DNA of 64,000 nt, from contig JAEUKE010000089.1 of the NCBI GenBank assembly GCA_016794345.1, positions 62,001 to 126,000 of the forward strand. The letters run 5' to 3'. Source of the stretch: Myxococcales bacterium (GTDB lineage Bacteria > Myxococcota_A > Polyangia > Polyangiales > Polyangiaceae). The notes below the pieces were generated by a model. It did not search any database, was not told the DNA's origin, and saw only the letters and a list, made by a program, of their open reading frames with translations. Positions within the stretch are counted from its first letter, which is position 1. Every line of letters starts with the position of its first letter. Positions 17,869 through 26,782 of this stretch are shown in pieces. A program made the translations under genes and the position numbers.

Positions 17869-18609
17869 TCAGCGCTGTGATCGCGCGACGCCGTAGTGGT
17901 AGCGGAGCGCCGAGAGCAGCCGACGGCGCCAGCTGCGCTCGTCGTGCCGGCCCCTCGGGTCGGCGCGGAAGCGGAGGTCTCGCGCGCCGCGACTCGCGAG
18001 CAGCTCGGCCATCTTCGTCGCGGCCTCGAGCATCCGTTGCTCCCGGCCCCCGCCGTCGAGGTAGAGCCGGAGGCCCTGCGGGACCTCGCGCTCGCCGACC
18101 CACCGAAACATGGCGCCCCGACCGACCCAGAGGGACGGCGACATGGCGATGGCCCCGCCGAACACGTCGGGGCGCGCGAGCGTGGCGAAGAGGGCGGCGA
18201 GCCCGCCCATCGACGAGCCGCCGACCACCGTGCGCCCCGGATCTGCGGTCAGCCGGTGCTCGAAGCGGAGCTTGGGGACGAGCCACCGCGTGATCCAGTC
18301 GAGCATCTCGGGGAAGCGCCCCGCGTGAGGTCCGAAGTCGAACGGCGACAGCTCCGAGATCCGGTGCTCGTGCCCGTGGTCGACGCCGACGACGACCGGG
18401 GGAGAGACCGATTTGGCGAGCCGCTCGACCTCCGCGTGGGCGTGCCAGCCCCCCGCGAAACTCGGGGCGTCGTCGAAGACGTTCTGGCCGTCGAACAAGA
18501 GGAGGAGCGGTCGCTCCCGCTCCTTCGAGCGCGTCGGCACGTAGACTCGCACGTGGCGCTTGGGGCCGTGACCAGGGACGATCTCGTAGGGGCCGGTGAC
18601 GTGGATCAT
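17869..18609 (-). CDS. Esterase-like alpha/beta hydrolase
   Basis: A 246-residue hydrolase of the esterase D/enterochelin-esterase type (PF00756). Visible parts are the start MIHVTGPYEIVPG, RPLLLLFDGQNVFDD, VVVGVDHGHEHRISELSPF, and the nucleophile elbow GGSSMGG (Ser about 120). FRADPRGRHDERSWRRRLLSALRY carries the probable catalytic His. No signal peptide is evident. The start at 18609 is preferred, and only 37 bp separate it from the divergent kinase start, so the promoters overlap. The substrate is unknown. Confidence 0.82.
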   Translation of the reverse strand: MIHVTGPYEIVPGHGPKRHVRVYVPTRSKERERPLLLLFDGQNVFDDAPSFAGGWHAHAEVERLAKSVSPPVVVGVDHGHEHRISELSPFDFGPHAGRFPEMLDWITRWLVPKLRFEHRLTADPGRTVVGGSSMGGLAALFATLARPDVFGGAIAMSPSLWVGRGAMFRWVGEREVPQGLRLYLDGGGREQRMLEAATKMAELLASRGARDLRFRADPRGRHDERSWRRRLLSALRYHYGVARSQR

Positions 18610-18646
18610 CGGTGCGACGTCTCGCGCGATAGAATGAGAGGGCACC

Positions 18647-21600
18647 ATGCGTAGCATGCTCGACGTCGGGGAGATCGCGCTCGGCAGGTTCCTCGTCGAG
18701 CGCAACGTCGCGGCCGGAGGCATGGGCGTCATCTACCGCGCGCGAGATCTGGAGACCGGTGGGCTCGTCGCGCTCAAAGGTGTGCGCATGGGCACGGAGG
18801 ACGCGGCGCGTTTCGAGCGCGAGGCCCAGGCCCTGGCCATGCTCGAGCACCCGGCGATCGTCCGCTACGTGGCCCACGGCGTGGCCGAGCGTGCCCCGGG
18901 CGACGCCATCGCTTTTTTGGCGATGCAGTGGCTCGATGGGCACGATCTCGCGGCCCGGCTCGAGCAGGGACCGCTCGGCATCGCCGACGCGCTCGTGCTC
19001 GGGCTGCGCGTGAGCGATGCGCTCGCCGTGGTGCACGCGGCGGGTCTGGTGCATCGCGACGTGAAGCCGGGCAACATCTTCCTCGTAGGTCGCGTGGTGG
19101 ACGGTGCCACCCTCGTCGACTTCGGCCTGGCGCGCGGGCCGCGCTCCAAGGCCGTGACGGCTGACGGAACTGTCATTGGTACGCCGGCCTACATGGCCCC
19201 CGAGCAGCTCCGAGGCGGCGCGCCGGAGCCTGCCATCGACGTCTTCGGGCTCGGCTGTGTCATCTACGAGGCGCTGACCGGCGCCCCGCCACACGGGACG
19301 GGCGCCTCCATCGCCGTCCTCACGCGCATCCTCGTGGAGGAGCCCCGGCCGCTGTCCTCGGCTCGCTCCGACGTTCCCCCGCTGCTCGAGGCGCTTGTCG
19401 CGAGCATGCTCGCGAAGGACCCCGCGCTGCGCCCGCGCGACGGCGCGGCGGTCGCGAGGGCGCTCCGCGCGGCGACGGCGGGCGTCGCGCGACCCTCCGT
19501 CATCCCTCCGCTCCGGGAGGCGGACCGCGCGCTCGGCGTGCTCCTCCTCGCGCGGTGGGGAGACACCTCGGGAGCGGCCGAGGCGAGCGTGCGCGCGGTC
19601 GCCGCGCAGTTCGGGGCCGAGGTCGCCGGCCTGATCGGCGCCGGCGCGGCGCTCCGCTTTCCGGTCTCGGACACGCCCGAGGAGCAAGCGGTGCTGGGCG
19701 CCCGAGCGGCGCTCGCGATGCGGCAGATCCCGGGACTTCGCGCCGTGTCGCTCGGCATGCGCCACCCCGACGAGCAGAGCGCGGCGTCGGCGATCGAACG
19801 AACGGCCCCCCCGGTGGAGGCGCCCGCGGTGGGGGTCGTGGTCGACCCGGTCGTCGCGGCGCTCCTGCCGTCCCGGTTCGTCCTCGAGAGAAGAGACAGA
19901 ACCGTCAGTCTCATCGCCGAGGTGGACGCGCTCGATCTGCCGCGCGAGGTGCTCGGGCGACCCACGCCGTTCGTGGCGCGCGAACGGGAGCGCGACCTCC
20001 TCGTCGAGCAGACGCTCGAAGCCTTCGCGGCGCGGAGGCCGGCCGCGTTCCTCGTGGTGGGGGAGGCGGGCAGCGGCAAGTCGCGCCTGCGCTACGAGGC
20101 GCTCCGCGCGCTCGGCGGCCGGCTCGAACAGGTCACGGTCTTCTCGGCGCGTGGTGACGTCGGGCGCCGCGGGGCGCCCCTCTCGATGATCTCCCGATCG
20201 GTGGCCAGGGCGGCGGCGCTCTCCGGCGACAGCCACGATCTCGAGAGGCTCGCGGCGCGGGTCGCCCGCCACGTCCCTCCGCCCGAGCAGGCCGAGACGA
20301 CCGCCGCGCTCGCGCGGATGCTCGGCCTCTCCGGCGAGGTCGGCGACGACGAAGGGGCCGGCCTCGACAAGGCGCTGCTCGGCGCGCGGATCCGCGACGC
20401 GTTCCGGCGGTTCTTGCGGCACGAGGCGGAGGCAGGCCCGCTCCTCTTCATCGTCGAGGATCTCCACGAAGGCGACGCCGCGAGCCTCTGGCTGCTCGCG
20501 GACGCCGCGTCGACCCTGTTGGGCCTCCCCGTCGTCGTCTGGGCGATCGCGCGCCCCGACGCCGAACATCGCTACGGGCACCGCTTCGCCTCCCTCGCGC
20601 CGACGCGCGTCGCGGTCCCGCCGCTCGGCGCCCGCGAGGCGGAGCTCTTCGCGCGAGCGTGCCTCGTGGACCCGACTCCGGTGGACGTCGCGACGCTCTG
20701 CGCCCGGGCGCCGGGGAACCCGCTCGTGCTCGAGGAGCTCGCGCGCGCCGCGCGCGGTCACCCCGAGACCGAGCTGGGCTCGGCCGCCGAGACGACGGCC
20801 GCGCTCCTGGTCGAGGCGCGGCTCGACGAGCTCGAGCCGGTCCACCGCCGCATGCTCCGCGCAGGCGCCGTCTTCGGCTCGGTCTTCTGGGGCTCCGCCG
20901 TCGGCGCCCTCGTGGGCCCCGAGCACGAGGGTGAGGTCGCGAGCGCCCTCTTCGAGCTCGAGGCGCGAGGCTGGGTCGTCACATCGAGCAGCTCGCGTTT
21001 CGTCGGCGAGCGCGAGCTCGCGTTCTCCTGCGAGACGTACAGGGCCGCAGCCGCCGGGCTCCTCCCTGCCGACCAGCGCGCGCCCGCGCACGCGGCCGCC
21101 CTCCACTGGCTCGAGATCCACGGCGAGATCGACGCGGGCGTGCTCGCCTTCCACGCGGCGGCGGCGGGGCTCGATCAGCGCGCGGGCGAGCTGTTCGCGG
21201 AGGCGACCGAGCGAGCGATCATCGCCGCCGACGTCCCCACCGCGGAGGGCTTCGTGAAGCGCGGCCTGGAGCTCGTCTCCGGCGGCGCCGTGCGCGGCCG
21301 GCTCCACGCGCTCGCGGCGGAGATCCATCGCTGGCGGGGAGACAGCGAGCAGGCGATGATCGAGGCGCGCGCCGCCCTCGCCGATCTCGACGGCTCGCAG
21401 CATTGGTTCGAGGCCGCCGGCGAGCTGGCGACGGCCGCGAGCCGCCTCCGCCACCTGGACGTGCTCGTGGACGTCGCCGCGTCGCTCGAGCGAGCGCTCT
21501 GTCCCGATCCGGCCCCTGCCCAGGTGGTCGCGACGGCGCGCGTCGCGATGTTTCTCGAGCACGCCGGAGCTACGGTGCGCGCCGAGCCGCTCTACGCGTG

Positions 21601-22450
21601 GCTCGAGTCGGTCGCCCCGCGCTTCGCGCGCGTGCCGCTCGTCACCGCGCGCGTCGCCTTCGCCCGAGCGTGGAAGGCGCACGCCGAGGGAGACTGGTCG
21701 AGCTACCGCGATCGGCTCGCCGACGCGCTCGACGCCTTCCGGCGCGCAGGCGACGCGAAGGCCGCCGTGCAGATGCTGGCGAACCTCGGCCACGCGCAGC
21801 TCGAGCTCGGCCTCGCGGCGGACGCGGAGCGTCTGTCGCGTGAGGCCTTGCTCGAAGCCACGCGCCTCGGCGCGCAGGCCACGGTCGCGCTGGCCCAGAA
21901 CAACCTGGGCATGGCCGTCGGCCGCCTCGGGAAACATGACGAATCCGTTTCGTTCCTGAAGGCCGCCGTCCGAAGCTACGCCGACATGAAGGACCCCCGC
22001 CTGGAAGGGGCGACGCAGATCTACCTGGTGGACGTGCTCGTCTCGGCGGGTCGCCTAGCCGAAGCGGAGGCAGAGGCGAAGCGTGCCGTCGAGCTGCTCG
22101 ACCGCATCCCCATCCTGCTGTCCCACGCGCTCGCCGAGCAGAGCCGCACCCTCCGCGCGCGCGGTCGGGTGGCCGACGCGCTCGTCACCGCCGAGCGCGC
22201 GGCAGCCGTGCTCGAGCGCGCGGGGCGGTCCGAGGGCAGCCCGGTCCCGGTCCGCCTCGCACACGCCGAGGCGTTGCTCGCCGCTGGCGAGATGGACGCG
22301 GCGAGGGAGCAGGCCCGCGTCGCGCGGGCTTCCTTCGAAGAGACAGCGTCGCGGATCTCCGATCCGGCCGCGCGAGAGGCGTATCGCCTCACGGTGCCCG
22401 AGCAGGCGCGGCTCGAAGCGCTCGAGCAGCGGCTCGCCGCTTCCGGCTGA
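18647..22450 (+). CDS. Ser/Thr protein kinase with AAA ATPase and TPR domains
   Basis: A 1267-residue cytoplasmic signalling protein. The kinase domain (about 10-275) has NVAAGGMGVIYRA, VALKGV, HRDVKPGNIF (136), DFGLAR (about 158) and PAYMAPEQ (184). A linker resembling a cyclase-derived 'purine-cyclase-like' region (290-440) follows. Next comes a STAND/AAA-type ATPase with Walker A GEAGSGKS (about 471) and Walker B LLFIVEDLHEGD (about 600). The C-terminal 450 residues are TPR-like helical repeats. This PknK-like layout is common in myxobacteria. GAGAGGG sits upstream of the ATG. It is divergent from the esterase. It contains one exact and one near copy of the TGAC palindrome. Confidence 0.92.
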   Translation: MRSMLDVGEIALGRFLVERNVAAGGMGVIYRARDLETGGLVALKGVRMGTEDAARFEREAQALAMLEHPAIVRYVAHGVAERAPGDAIAFLAMQWLDGHDLAARLEQGPLGIADALVLGLRVSDALAVVHAAGLVHRDVKPGNIFLVGRVVDGATLVDFGLARGPRSKAVTADGTVIGTPAYMAPEQLRGGAPEPAIDVFGLGCVIYEALTGAPPHGTGASIAVLTRILVEEPRPLSSARSDVPPLLEALVASMLAKDPALRPRDGAAVARALRAATAGVARPSVIPPLREADRALGVLLLARWGDTSGAAEASVRAVAAQFGAEVAGLIGAGAALRFPVSDTPEEQAVLGARAALAMRQIPGLRAVSLGMRHPDEQSAASAIERTAPPVEAPAVGVVVDPVVAALLPSRFVLERRDRTVSLIAEVDALDLPREVLGRPTPFVARERERDLLVEQTLEAFAARRPAAFLVVGEAGSGKSRLRYEALRALGGRLEQVTVFSARGDVGRRGAPLSMISRSVARAAALSGDSHDLERLAARVARHVPPPEQAETTAALARMLGLSGEVGDDEGAGLDKALLGARIRDAFRRFLRHEAEAGPLLFIVEDLHEGDAASLWLLADAASTLLGLPVVVWAIARPDAEHRYGHRFASLAPTRVAVPPLGAREAELFARACLVDPTPVDVATLCARAPGNPLVLEELARAARGHPETELGSAAETTAALLVEARLDELEPVHRRMLRAGAVFGSVFWGSAVGALVGPEHEGEVASALFELEARGWVVTSSSSRFVGERELAFSCETYRAAAAGLLPADQRAPAHAAALHWLEIHGEIDAGVLAFHAAAAGLDQRAGELFAEATERAIIAADVPTAEGFVKRGLELVSGGAVRGRLHALAAEIHRWRGDSEQAMIEARAALADLDGSQHWFEAAGELATAASRLRHLDVLVDVAASLERALCPDPAPAQVVATARVAMFLEHAGATVRAEPLYAWLESVAPRFARVPLVTARVAFARAWKAHAEGDWSSYRDRLADALDAFRRAGDAKAAVQMLANLGHAQLELGLAADAERLSREALLEATRLGAQATVALAQNNLGMAVGRLGKHDESVSFLKAAVRSYADMKDPRLEGATQIYLVDVLVSAGRLAEAEAEAKRAVELLDRIPILLSHALAEQSRTLRARGRVADALVTAERAAAVLERAGRSEGSPVPVRLAHAEALLAAGEMDAAREQARVARASFEETASRISDPAAREAYRLTVPEQARLEALEQRLAASG
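19162..19175. repeat. TGAC-N6-GTCA palindrome, copy 3
   Basis: TGACGGAACTGTCA lies inside the kinase activation segment, codons GCT GAC GGA ACT GTC ATT GGT. GCT, GGA, ACT, ATT and GGT are all uncommon in this window. A second near copy, AGACAGAACCGTCA, lies at 19894-19907 in the same gene. Confidence 0.6.
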
Positions 22451-22501
22451 CCGGGCTTGGGAGCGGTGTCCGGAGGAGCGGGGGTATGCTACCCCACTCG
22501 G

Positions 22502-23014
22502 ATGCGCACTCCGGTCCTGGGCCTCGTCGCAGCCGCGTTCGCCGCGGCCTTCGCGTTCTCGACCAGCGCGCGCGCCGAGGTGGCGGTCGGCCTCGAGGCG
22601 CGTGGCGAGGTCAAGGCGACCGACGCAGGGCCGGTCCGCGGCGGTCCCAGCGTCCTGGCCAGCGTCGGCTACGCGTTCGACACCTACCCCGTCCTCGTGT
22701 TGCCCGAGGTCGTGGCGACCGGCGCGGTCTGGCCCGACGACAAGCCGTTTTTCCCCGGGCGTGCCGTGGCCGGCATCCGGCTCGGCATCACCACCGTGGT
22801 CGAGCCGCAGATCTACACCCACGTCGGCTACGGCTTCCTCTTCCACAGAGGGGACGTGTCACACGGCTTCGCCGTCGATGCCGGCTTCGGGCTCGACTAC
22901 CGGATCCAGCGCGAGATCACGATCGGCGGCACGCTCGGCTACGAAGGCCTCGTGGCCGGGCGTGCATCTGCGCACGGCGGCGTCCTCGGCGTTCGTCTAG
23001 GCTTCTGGTTGTGA
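22502..23014 (+). CDS. Small outer-membrane beta-barrel-like protein
   Basis: A 170-residue exported protein. A signal peptide (AAAFAAAFAFSTSARA, cleavage near ARA-EV) precedes alternating hydrophobic/polar strands rich in Gly and aromatics (EVAVGLEARGEV, RLGITTVVEPQIYTHVGYGF, ITIGGTLGYEGL), ending in VRLGFWL with a terminal hydrophobic residue. That pattern suits an eight-stranded barrel, though no family is recognised. The ATG at 22502 follows the ACCCCACTCG stretch with no strong ribosome-binding site. The stop overlaps the next GTG (GTGA), so it is coupled to the lipoprotein downstream. Confidence 0.6.
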   Translation: MRTPVLGLVAAAFAAAFAFSTSARAEVAVGLEARGEVKATDAGPVRGGPSVLASVGYAFDTYPVLVLPEVVATGAVWPDDKPFFPGRAVAGIRLGITTVVEPQIYTHVGYGFLFHRGDVSHGFAVDAGFGLDYRIQREITIGGTLGYEGLVAGRASAHGGVLGVRLGFWL

Positions 23015-23973
23015 GCGCGCGGCCCCTCTTCGCCTTCTGTTTGTTCGGGCTCCTCGGTTGTCCCAGCCCCGAGGCGCCCTCTTCGGTCTCTTCGGGCGCG
23101 TCCGTCGCGCCCCCCGCCGCCTCGGAGACACCCCCTGCCCACGCGCCGGCGAGCAGCAGCGCAGTCGTCGCGGCGCCCCCGTCTCGCGAGCTGGGCAAGC
23201 CCTACCCGTGTGCGGAGCTGGTCTGCCGTGACTTCGAGTCCGCCGACAAGGCGCTCGCGGTCGTCCTCGACGAGACCAAGCCGGCCATCTTGGCCTTTGG
23301 CGAGAGCCACGCCCTCAAAGGGACGGAGGGCGTGAAGTCGACGACGGCGCGCTTCACCGACGAGCTCTTGCCCGCGTTCCGCGATCGAGCGAGCGCGCTC
23401 GTCCTCGAGCTCTGGGCCCCCGACCCCAAATGCAACAAAGAGAAGGTCGCCGAGGTCGCGCAGAAGCAGAAGGTGGTGACCGAGAAGCAAGCCGACAACA
23501 ACCAGAACGAGTTCGTGAAGCTCGGCGAGAAGAGCCGGTCGGTCGGCGTGGTCCCGTTCCTCCTCAAGCCCAGCTGCGAGGACTACGACAAGGTAAAGAA
23601 GGCCGGCGACGACGCGGTCCTCGCCATGCTGGAGGTCGTCACCCGCAACATGAAGGAGAAGGCCGTCACCCTCTTCCGCGAGACCGAGAAGAAGGCGCCC
23701 GGCAAGATGCTCCTTACTTATGGGGGCGCCCTTCACAACGACCTCGCTCCCCGGAAGGACCGCGAGGCGTGGAGCTTCGCTGCGGATCTCGACAAGCTCT
23801 CGCCCGGCCGCTTCGTGGAGCTCGATCTCGTCGTGCCGGAGTTCATCAAGGACAGCCCGGCGTGGACCGCCTTGCCTTGGTACACCGCCTACGATCGCAG
23901 CCGTGCCGCCGGTCGGGTGGTGCTCATCAACGTGGGCCCGCGCTCGTTCGTCCTCGTGTTTCCGCCCACGTGA
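23011..23973 (+). CDS. ChaN/Tiki-like lipoprotein
   Basis: A 320-residue lipoprotein (lipobox GLLGC near residue 14) with a Ser/Ala/Pro-rich linker. The folded part opens with AILAFGESHALKGTEGVKST and includes ALVLELWAP and GKMLLTYGGALHND, which together recall the ChaN/TraB-like (Tiki) superfamily, where a Gly-Glu-x-His near the start and a late Gly-His/Asn strand form the active site. This is a resemblance, not a firm assignment. It is GTGA-coupled to the preceding barrel-like gene. It may be a surface hydrolase or haem-related protein. Confidence 0.5.
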   Translation: MSARPLFAFCLFGLLGCPSPEAPSSVSSGASVAPPAASETPPAHAPASSSAVVAAPPSRELGKPYPCAELVCRDFESADKALAVVLDETKPAILAFGESHALKGTEGVKSTTARFTDELLPAFRDRASALVLELWAPDPKCNKEKVAEVAQKQKVVTEKQADNNQNEFVKLGEKSRSVGVVPFLLKPSCEDYDKVKKAGDDAVLAMLEVVTRNMKEKAVTLFRETEKKAPGKMLLTYGGALHNDLAPRKDREAWSFAADLDKLSPGRFVELDLVVPEFIKDSPAWTALPWYTAYDRSRAAGRVVLINVGPRSFVLVFPPT

Positions 23974-24034
23974 CGAAATGTCGACACGCCGAGAACAAAA
24001 GTCACGTGCCAGCGCGCCGCGCCCTTGAAGGCCA

Positions 24035-24063
24035 TTGACTTCGGCAGGGGCCTCGTCGATACG
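24035..24063 (+). promoter_or_regulatory. Candidate sigma-70-type promoter
   Basis: TTGACT at 24035-24040 and GATACG at 24058-24063 are separated by 17 bp, 42 bp before the ATG of the next gene, which also has the strong ribosome-binding site AGGGAGGA. The -35 match is good and the -10 match is moderate. Not tested beyond sequence. Confidence 0.4.
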
Positions 24064-24104
24064 CAGCACCGCCCGTCGGTACGGGCCATCCTAGGGAGGA
24101 CCGA

Positions 24105-25169
24105 ATGAAGAGGTCGAACGCTGCGCTGGCCGTACTCGTTGCTGGCGCGCTGACGTGTGGTCTGGGCTGTGGTGACGGCGGGTCGAAGACCGGCGCGAGC
24201 GCCGAGCCCGCGAAGAGCGGCGCGGCGGCTTCGAGCGCCGGCGCCAAGACGAGCGCGGCTGCCAAGAGCACCGGCGCGCCCGCCACCACCGGCGACAAGC
24301 CGAAGGACGCCCCGGCTGCCACGGCCGGCGTCGACGTGCTCAAGCACATGCCGAAGGAGTGCGACGAGGGTCGCATCTACGTCAACGTCGGCAAGCTCTT
24401 TGCCGGCGGCGACCTCGGCACCAGCCTCGACACCATCGTCGGCAAGGCGATGGCGCAGGGCAAGGCCGACGACAAGAAGGCCGAAGCCGTCATGAAGACG
24501 CTGAAGGAAGGCGGCGTCGACCCGCTGAAGGACATCCGCGAGGTCGCGGTCTGCGCGAACAAGGACGACAAGAAGACCGTCGTCGTCGTCTCGATGGAGC
24601 CCAAGGCCGACAAGCCGGCCGACGTCTTCGCCAAGGCGGCCGAGGCCGCCACGGGCAAGGCGCCCACCAAGGAAGACAAAGACGGCGCGACCTGGGTCCA
24701 GTCTGCTGCTGACAAGTCGGTCATGGCGTTCGTCGGCAAGAACGTGATGCTCGTCGGCGAGGACAAGGACGTGCTCGCGGCCGCGATCAAGGGCGGCGAC
24801 GGCGCCTCGGAGTTCGGCGACGCGAAGAGCTCGATCGTCTGGGCGAAGGTCGACCCGAACAAGTCCAAGGCCGACATCAACATGAAGGAGACCGGCAGCG
24901 ACTACGACCTCAAGGTCATGTTCGTCGGCGGCAAGGACGCTCCCAAGATGAAGGAGCAGTTCGAGAAGATGCTGCCCGAGGTCGACAAGGCCGCCGAGCA
25001 GATGCCCTTCGTCAAGCCGCTCCTCCCCGTCGCGAAGAACGGCAAGATCGAGGTCGCCGGCGAGAACGTGACCTTCACGACGAAGTTCCCCAAGGCCGCC
25101 ATCGCGGACTTCCTCAAGGAAGCCAGCAAGGTCGACCCGAAGGAGATCATGAAGGGCCTCAAGTTCTGA
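24105..25169 (+). CDS. Hypothetical Lys/Asp-rich lipoprotein
   Basis: A 354-residue lipoprotein (GLGCGDGGS after a hydrophobic leader) with a long Ala/Ser/Thr/Lys linker to about residue 75. The mature domain, starting VDVLKHMPKECDEGRIYVNV, is rich in Lys, Asp and Ala, with repeated short strand/helix units (VVVVSMEPKADKPADVFAKA; KVMFVGGKDAPKMKEQFEKM). It resembles the layout of DUF3352-type periplasmic proteins but I cannot assign it. Strong ribosome-binding site, nearby promoter, biased codon use (AAG, GAC, GTC nearly throughout) and a strong terminator suggest a well-expressed single gene. Confidence 0.7.
   Translation: MKRSNAALAVLVAGALTCGLGCGDGGSKTGASAEPAKSGAAASSAGAKTSAAAKSTGAPATTGDKPKDAPAATAGVDVLKHMPKECDEGRIYVNVGKLFAGGDLGTSLDTIVGKAMAQGKADDKKAEAVMKTLKEGGVDPLKDIREVAVCANKDDKKTVVVVSMEPKADKPADVFAKAAEAATGKAPTKEDKDGATWVQSAADKSVMAFVGKNVMLVGEDKDVLAAAIKGGDGASEFGDAKSSIVWAKVDPNKSKADINMKETGSDYDLKVMFVGGKDAPKMKEQFEKMLPEVDKAAEQMPFVKPLLPVAKNGKIEVAGENVTFTTKFPKAAIADFLKEASKVDPKEIMKGLKF
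24710..24723. repeat. TGAC-N6-GTCA palindrome, copy 4
   Basis: TGACAAGTCGGTCA lies in codons GCT GAC AAG TCG GTC ATG of the lipoprotein gene. Internal bases are less symmetric, so this copy may be chance. Confidence 0.4.
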
Positions 25170-25192
25170 TCCCTTCCTGATCCGGATACTGG

Positions 25193-25232
25193 CGAAGCGC
25201 CGGCCCCCAAAGGCTGGCGCTTCGTTCATTTT
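25193..25232 (+). terminator. Rho-independent-like terminator
   Basis: A 13-bp stem with one G-U pair (CGAAGCGCCGGCC / GGCTGGCGCTTCG) with loop CCCAAA is followed by TTCATTTT. It lies 24 bp past the lipoprotein stop and just before the photolyase GTG. Confidence 0.75.
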
Positions 25233-25250
25233 GCCCTATCGAGATCACCC

Positions 25251-26669
25251 GTGCGCACCATCGTCTGGTTTCGAGGCAAGGACCTGCGGATCTCGGATCA
25301 CGCGCCGCTGCGCGACGCGATCCGGGCCGGCGAGGTCATCCCGCTCTTCGTGCTCGATCCCTATTTCTTCGCGCCGGAGCGTGCGCAGCGCCTCCCCCAT
25401 CGGATGCAGTTTCTGCTCGAGTCGCTCGCATCCCTCGAGAAGAACATCGAGCGGCTCGGGTCGCGCCTCGTCCTGGTCGAGGGCAAGAGCACGGAGGTGG
25501 TGCCCGCCCTCGCGTCGCGCTGGAAGGCCGACAGGGTCGTCGCCCACCGCTGGGTGGAGCCGTTCGCCCGTGAGCGCGACGAACGCGTCGCTGCCGCGCT
25601 CGGGGATCGGTTCGCGCTCTACGAGGGCGAGACGCTCTTGCCGCCCGGCACGGTCCGGACTGGGGACGACAAGCCGTTTTCGGTCTACACGCCCTTCGCG
25701 CGAGCCGTTCGCCGATCGCTCCACGTCTCGGAGCCCGAGCCTGCTCCGAAGCGCTTGCCCGCGCTGCCCGACATCGAAGCGCCGCGCGCGCCGCTCCCGA
25801 CCCTCGAGTCGCTCGGGATCGAGCGCAACCCGAACCTCCTCGAAGGCGGCGAGCGCGCCGGTCGCGCGCGCCTCGACGCCTTCGTCCGCGATCGCCTCGC
25901 GGGTTATGCGTCTGCGCGTGACCGCCTCGACGAGGCGGGCACCAGCCGGCTCTCGGCCGATCTGAAGTTCGGCACCGTGTCGGTCCGCACCGTCTGGTCG
26001 CGCGTCGCCGCAGCGGACGCGCCCAAGGAGGATATCGAGAAGCTCACGAACGAGCTCCTCTGGCGCGAGTTCACGCACCACACGCTCTGGGATCGACCGA
26101 ACCTCCTGTCGGAGCCCTTCCGCGCGGACTTCCAGGGCTTCCCCTGGAAGGACGACGCCGCCTGGCTCGAAGCCTGGAAGTCGGGGCACACCGGCTACCC
26201 CGTGGTGGACGCCTCCGCGCGCCAGCTCCTCGGGGAGGGCTACGTCCACAACCGCGCGCGCATGATCTCGGCGAGCTTCCTCACCAAGCACCTCGGCATC
26301 TCGTACAAGCGTGGCGAGGCGCACTACCTCGCGTTCCTGACGGACGGCGACTGGGCGCAGAACAACTCGGGCTGGCAGTGGTCGGCTGGCTGCGGCTGCG
26401 ACGCGCAACCGTATTTCCGTGTCTTCAACCCGGTGACGCAAGGTGAGCGTTACGATCCCGAAGGCGGCTACGTCCGCCGCTGGGTGCCGGAGCTCGCGAA
26501 GCTGCCGAACAAGTTCATCCACTCGCCCTGGCTGGCACCGCCGGACGTGCTCCGCGCGGCCGGCGTGCGCCTGGGTGAGACCTACCCGCGGCCCATCGTG
26601 GATCACGCACAGGCGCGTGAGCGATTCCTGACGACGGCCAAGGCGCACCTCGGCCGCGATCGACCCTGA
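25251..26669 (+). CDS. phrB: Deoxyribodipyrimidine photolyase
   Basis: A 472-residue class I cyclobutane pyrimidine dimer photolyase that uses FAD and light to repair UV damage. It starts at GTG with TIVWFRGKDLRISDH, the usual N-terminal antenna-binding (alpha/beta) domain. The C-terminal FAD domain has LLWREFTHHTLWDRPN, HTGYPVVDASARQL, HNRARMISASFLTKHL and DWAQNNSGWQWSAGCGCDA, which carry FAD-contacting and electron-transfer Trp positions. YFRVFNPVTQGERYDP completes the family signature. Length is normal. It stands alone after a terminator. Confidence 0.95.
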   Translation: MRTIVWFRGKDLRISDHAPLRDAIRAGEVIPLFVLDPYFFAPERAQRLPHRMQFLLESLASLEKNIERLGSRLVLVEGKSTEVVPALASRWKADRVVAHRWVEPFARERDERVAAALGDRFALYEGETLLPPGTVRTGDDKPFSVYTPFARAVRRSLHVSEPEPAPKRLPALPDIEAPRAPLPTLESLGIERNPNLLEGGERAGRARLDAFVRDRLAGYASARDRLDEAGTSRLSADLKFGTVSVRTVWSRVAAADAPKEDIEKLTNELLWREFTHHTLWDRPNLLSEPFRADFQGFPWKDDAAWLEAWKSGHTGYPVVDASARQLLGEGYVHNRARMISASFLTKHLGISYKRGEAHYLAFLTDGDWAQNNSGWQWSAGCGCDAQPYFRVFNPVTQGERYDPEGGYVRRWVPELAKLPNKFIHSPWLAPPDVLRAAGVRLGETYPRPIVDHAQARERFLTTAKAHLGRDRP

Positions 26670-26676
26670 TCCGCGA

Positions 26677-26702
26677 CCCCCCTCGCCGCAAGGTGAGGGG
26701 GG
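26677..26702. repeat. 11-bp hairpin with GCAA loop
   Basis: CCCCCCTCGCC / GGTGAGGGGGG pair around a GCAA tetraloop in the gap after the photolyase stop. No T-run follows, but a second G-run (AAGGGGGG) does. It could be a terminator or a dispersed palindromic repeat. Confidence 0.45.
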
Positions 26703-26782
26703 CAAGGGGGGTGAATCCACGACCACACGGCCATCAGCAGAGAAGGACGCCACCTTTCCTTCCACGCTGTTAGCTTCTGCCC

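Noticed and set aside
17207..21937. A 1576-codon open frame on the minus strand opposite the esterase and kinase-AAA-TPR genes
   Set aside because: Very Arg/Glu/His-rich text with no domain. It is antisense to genes with clear catalytic motifs, a known effect of high-GC codon bias.
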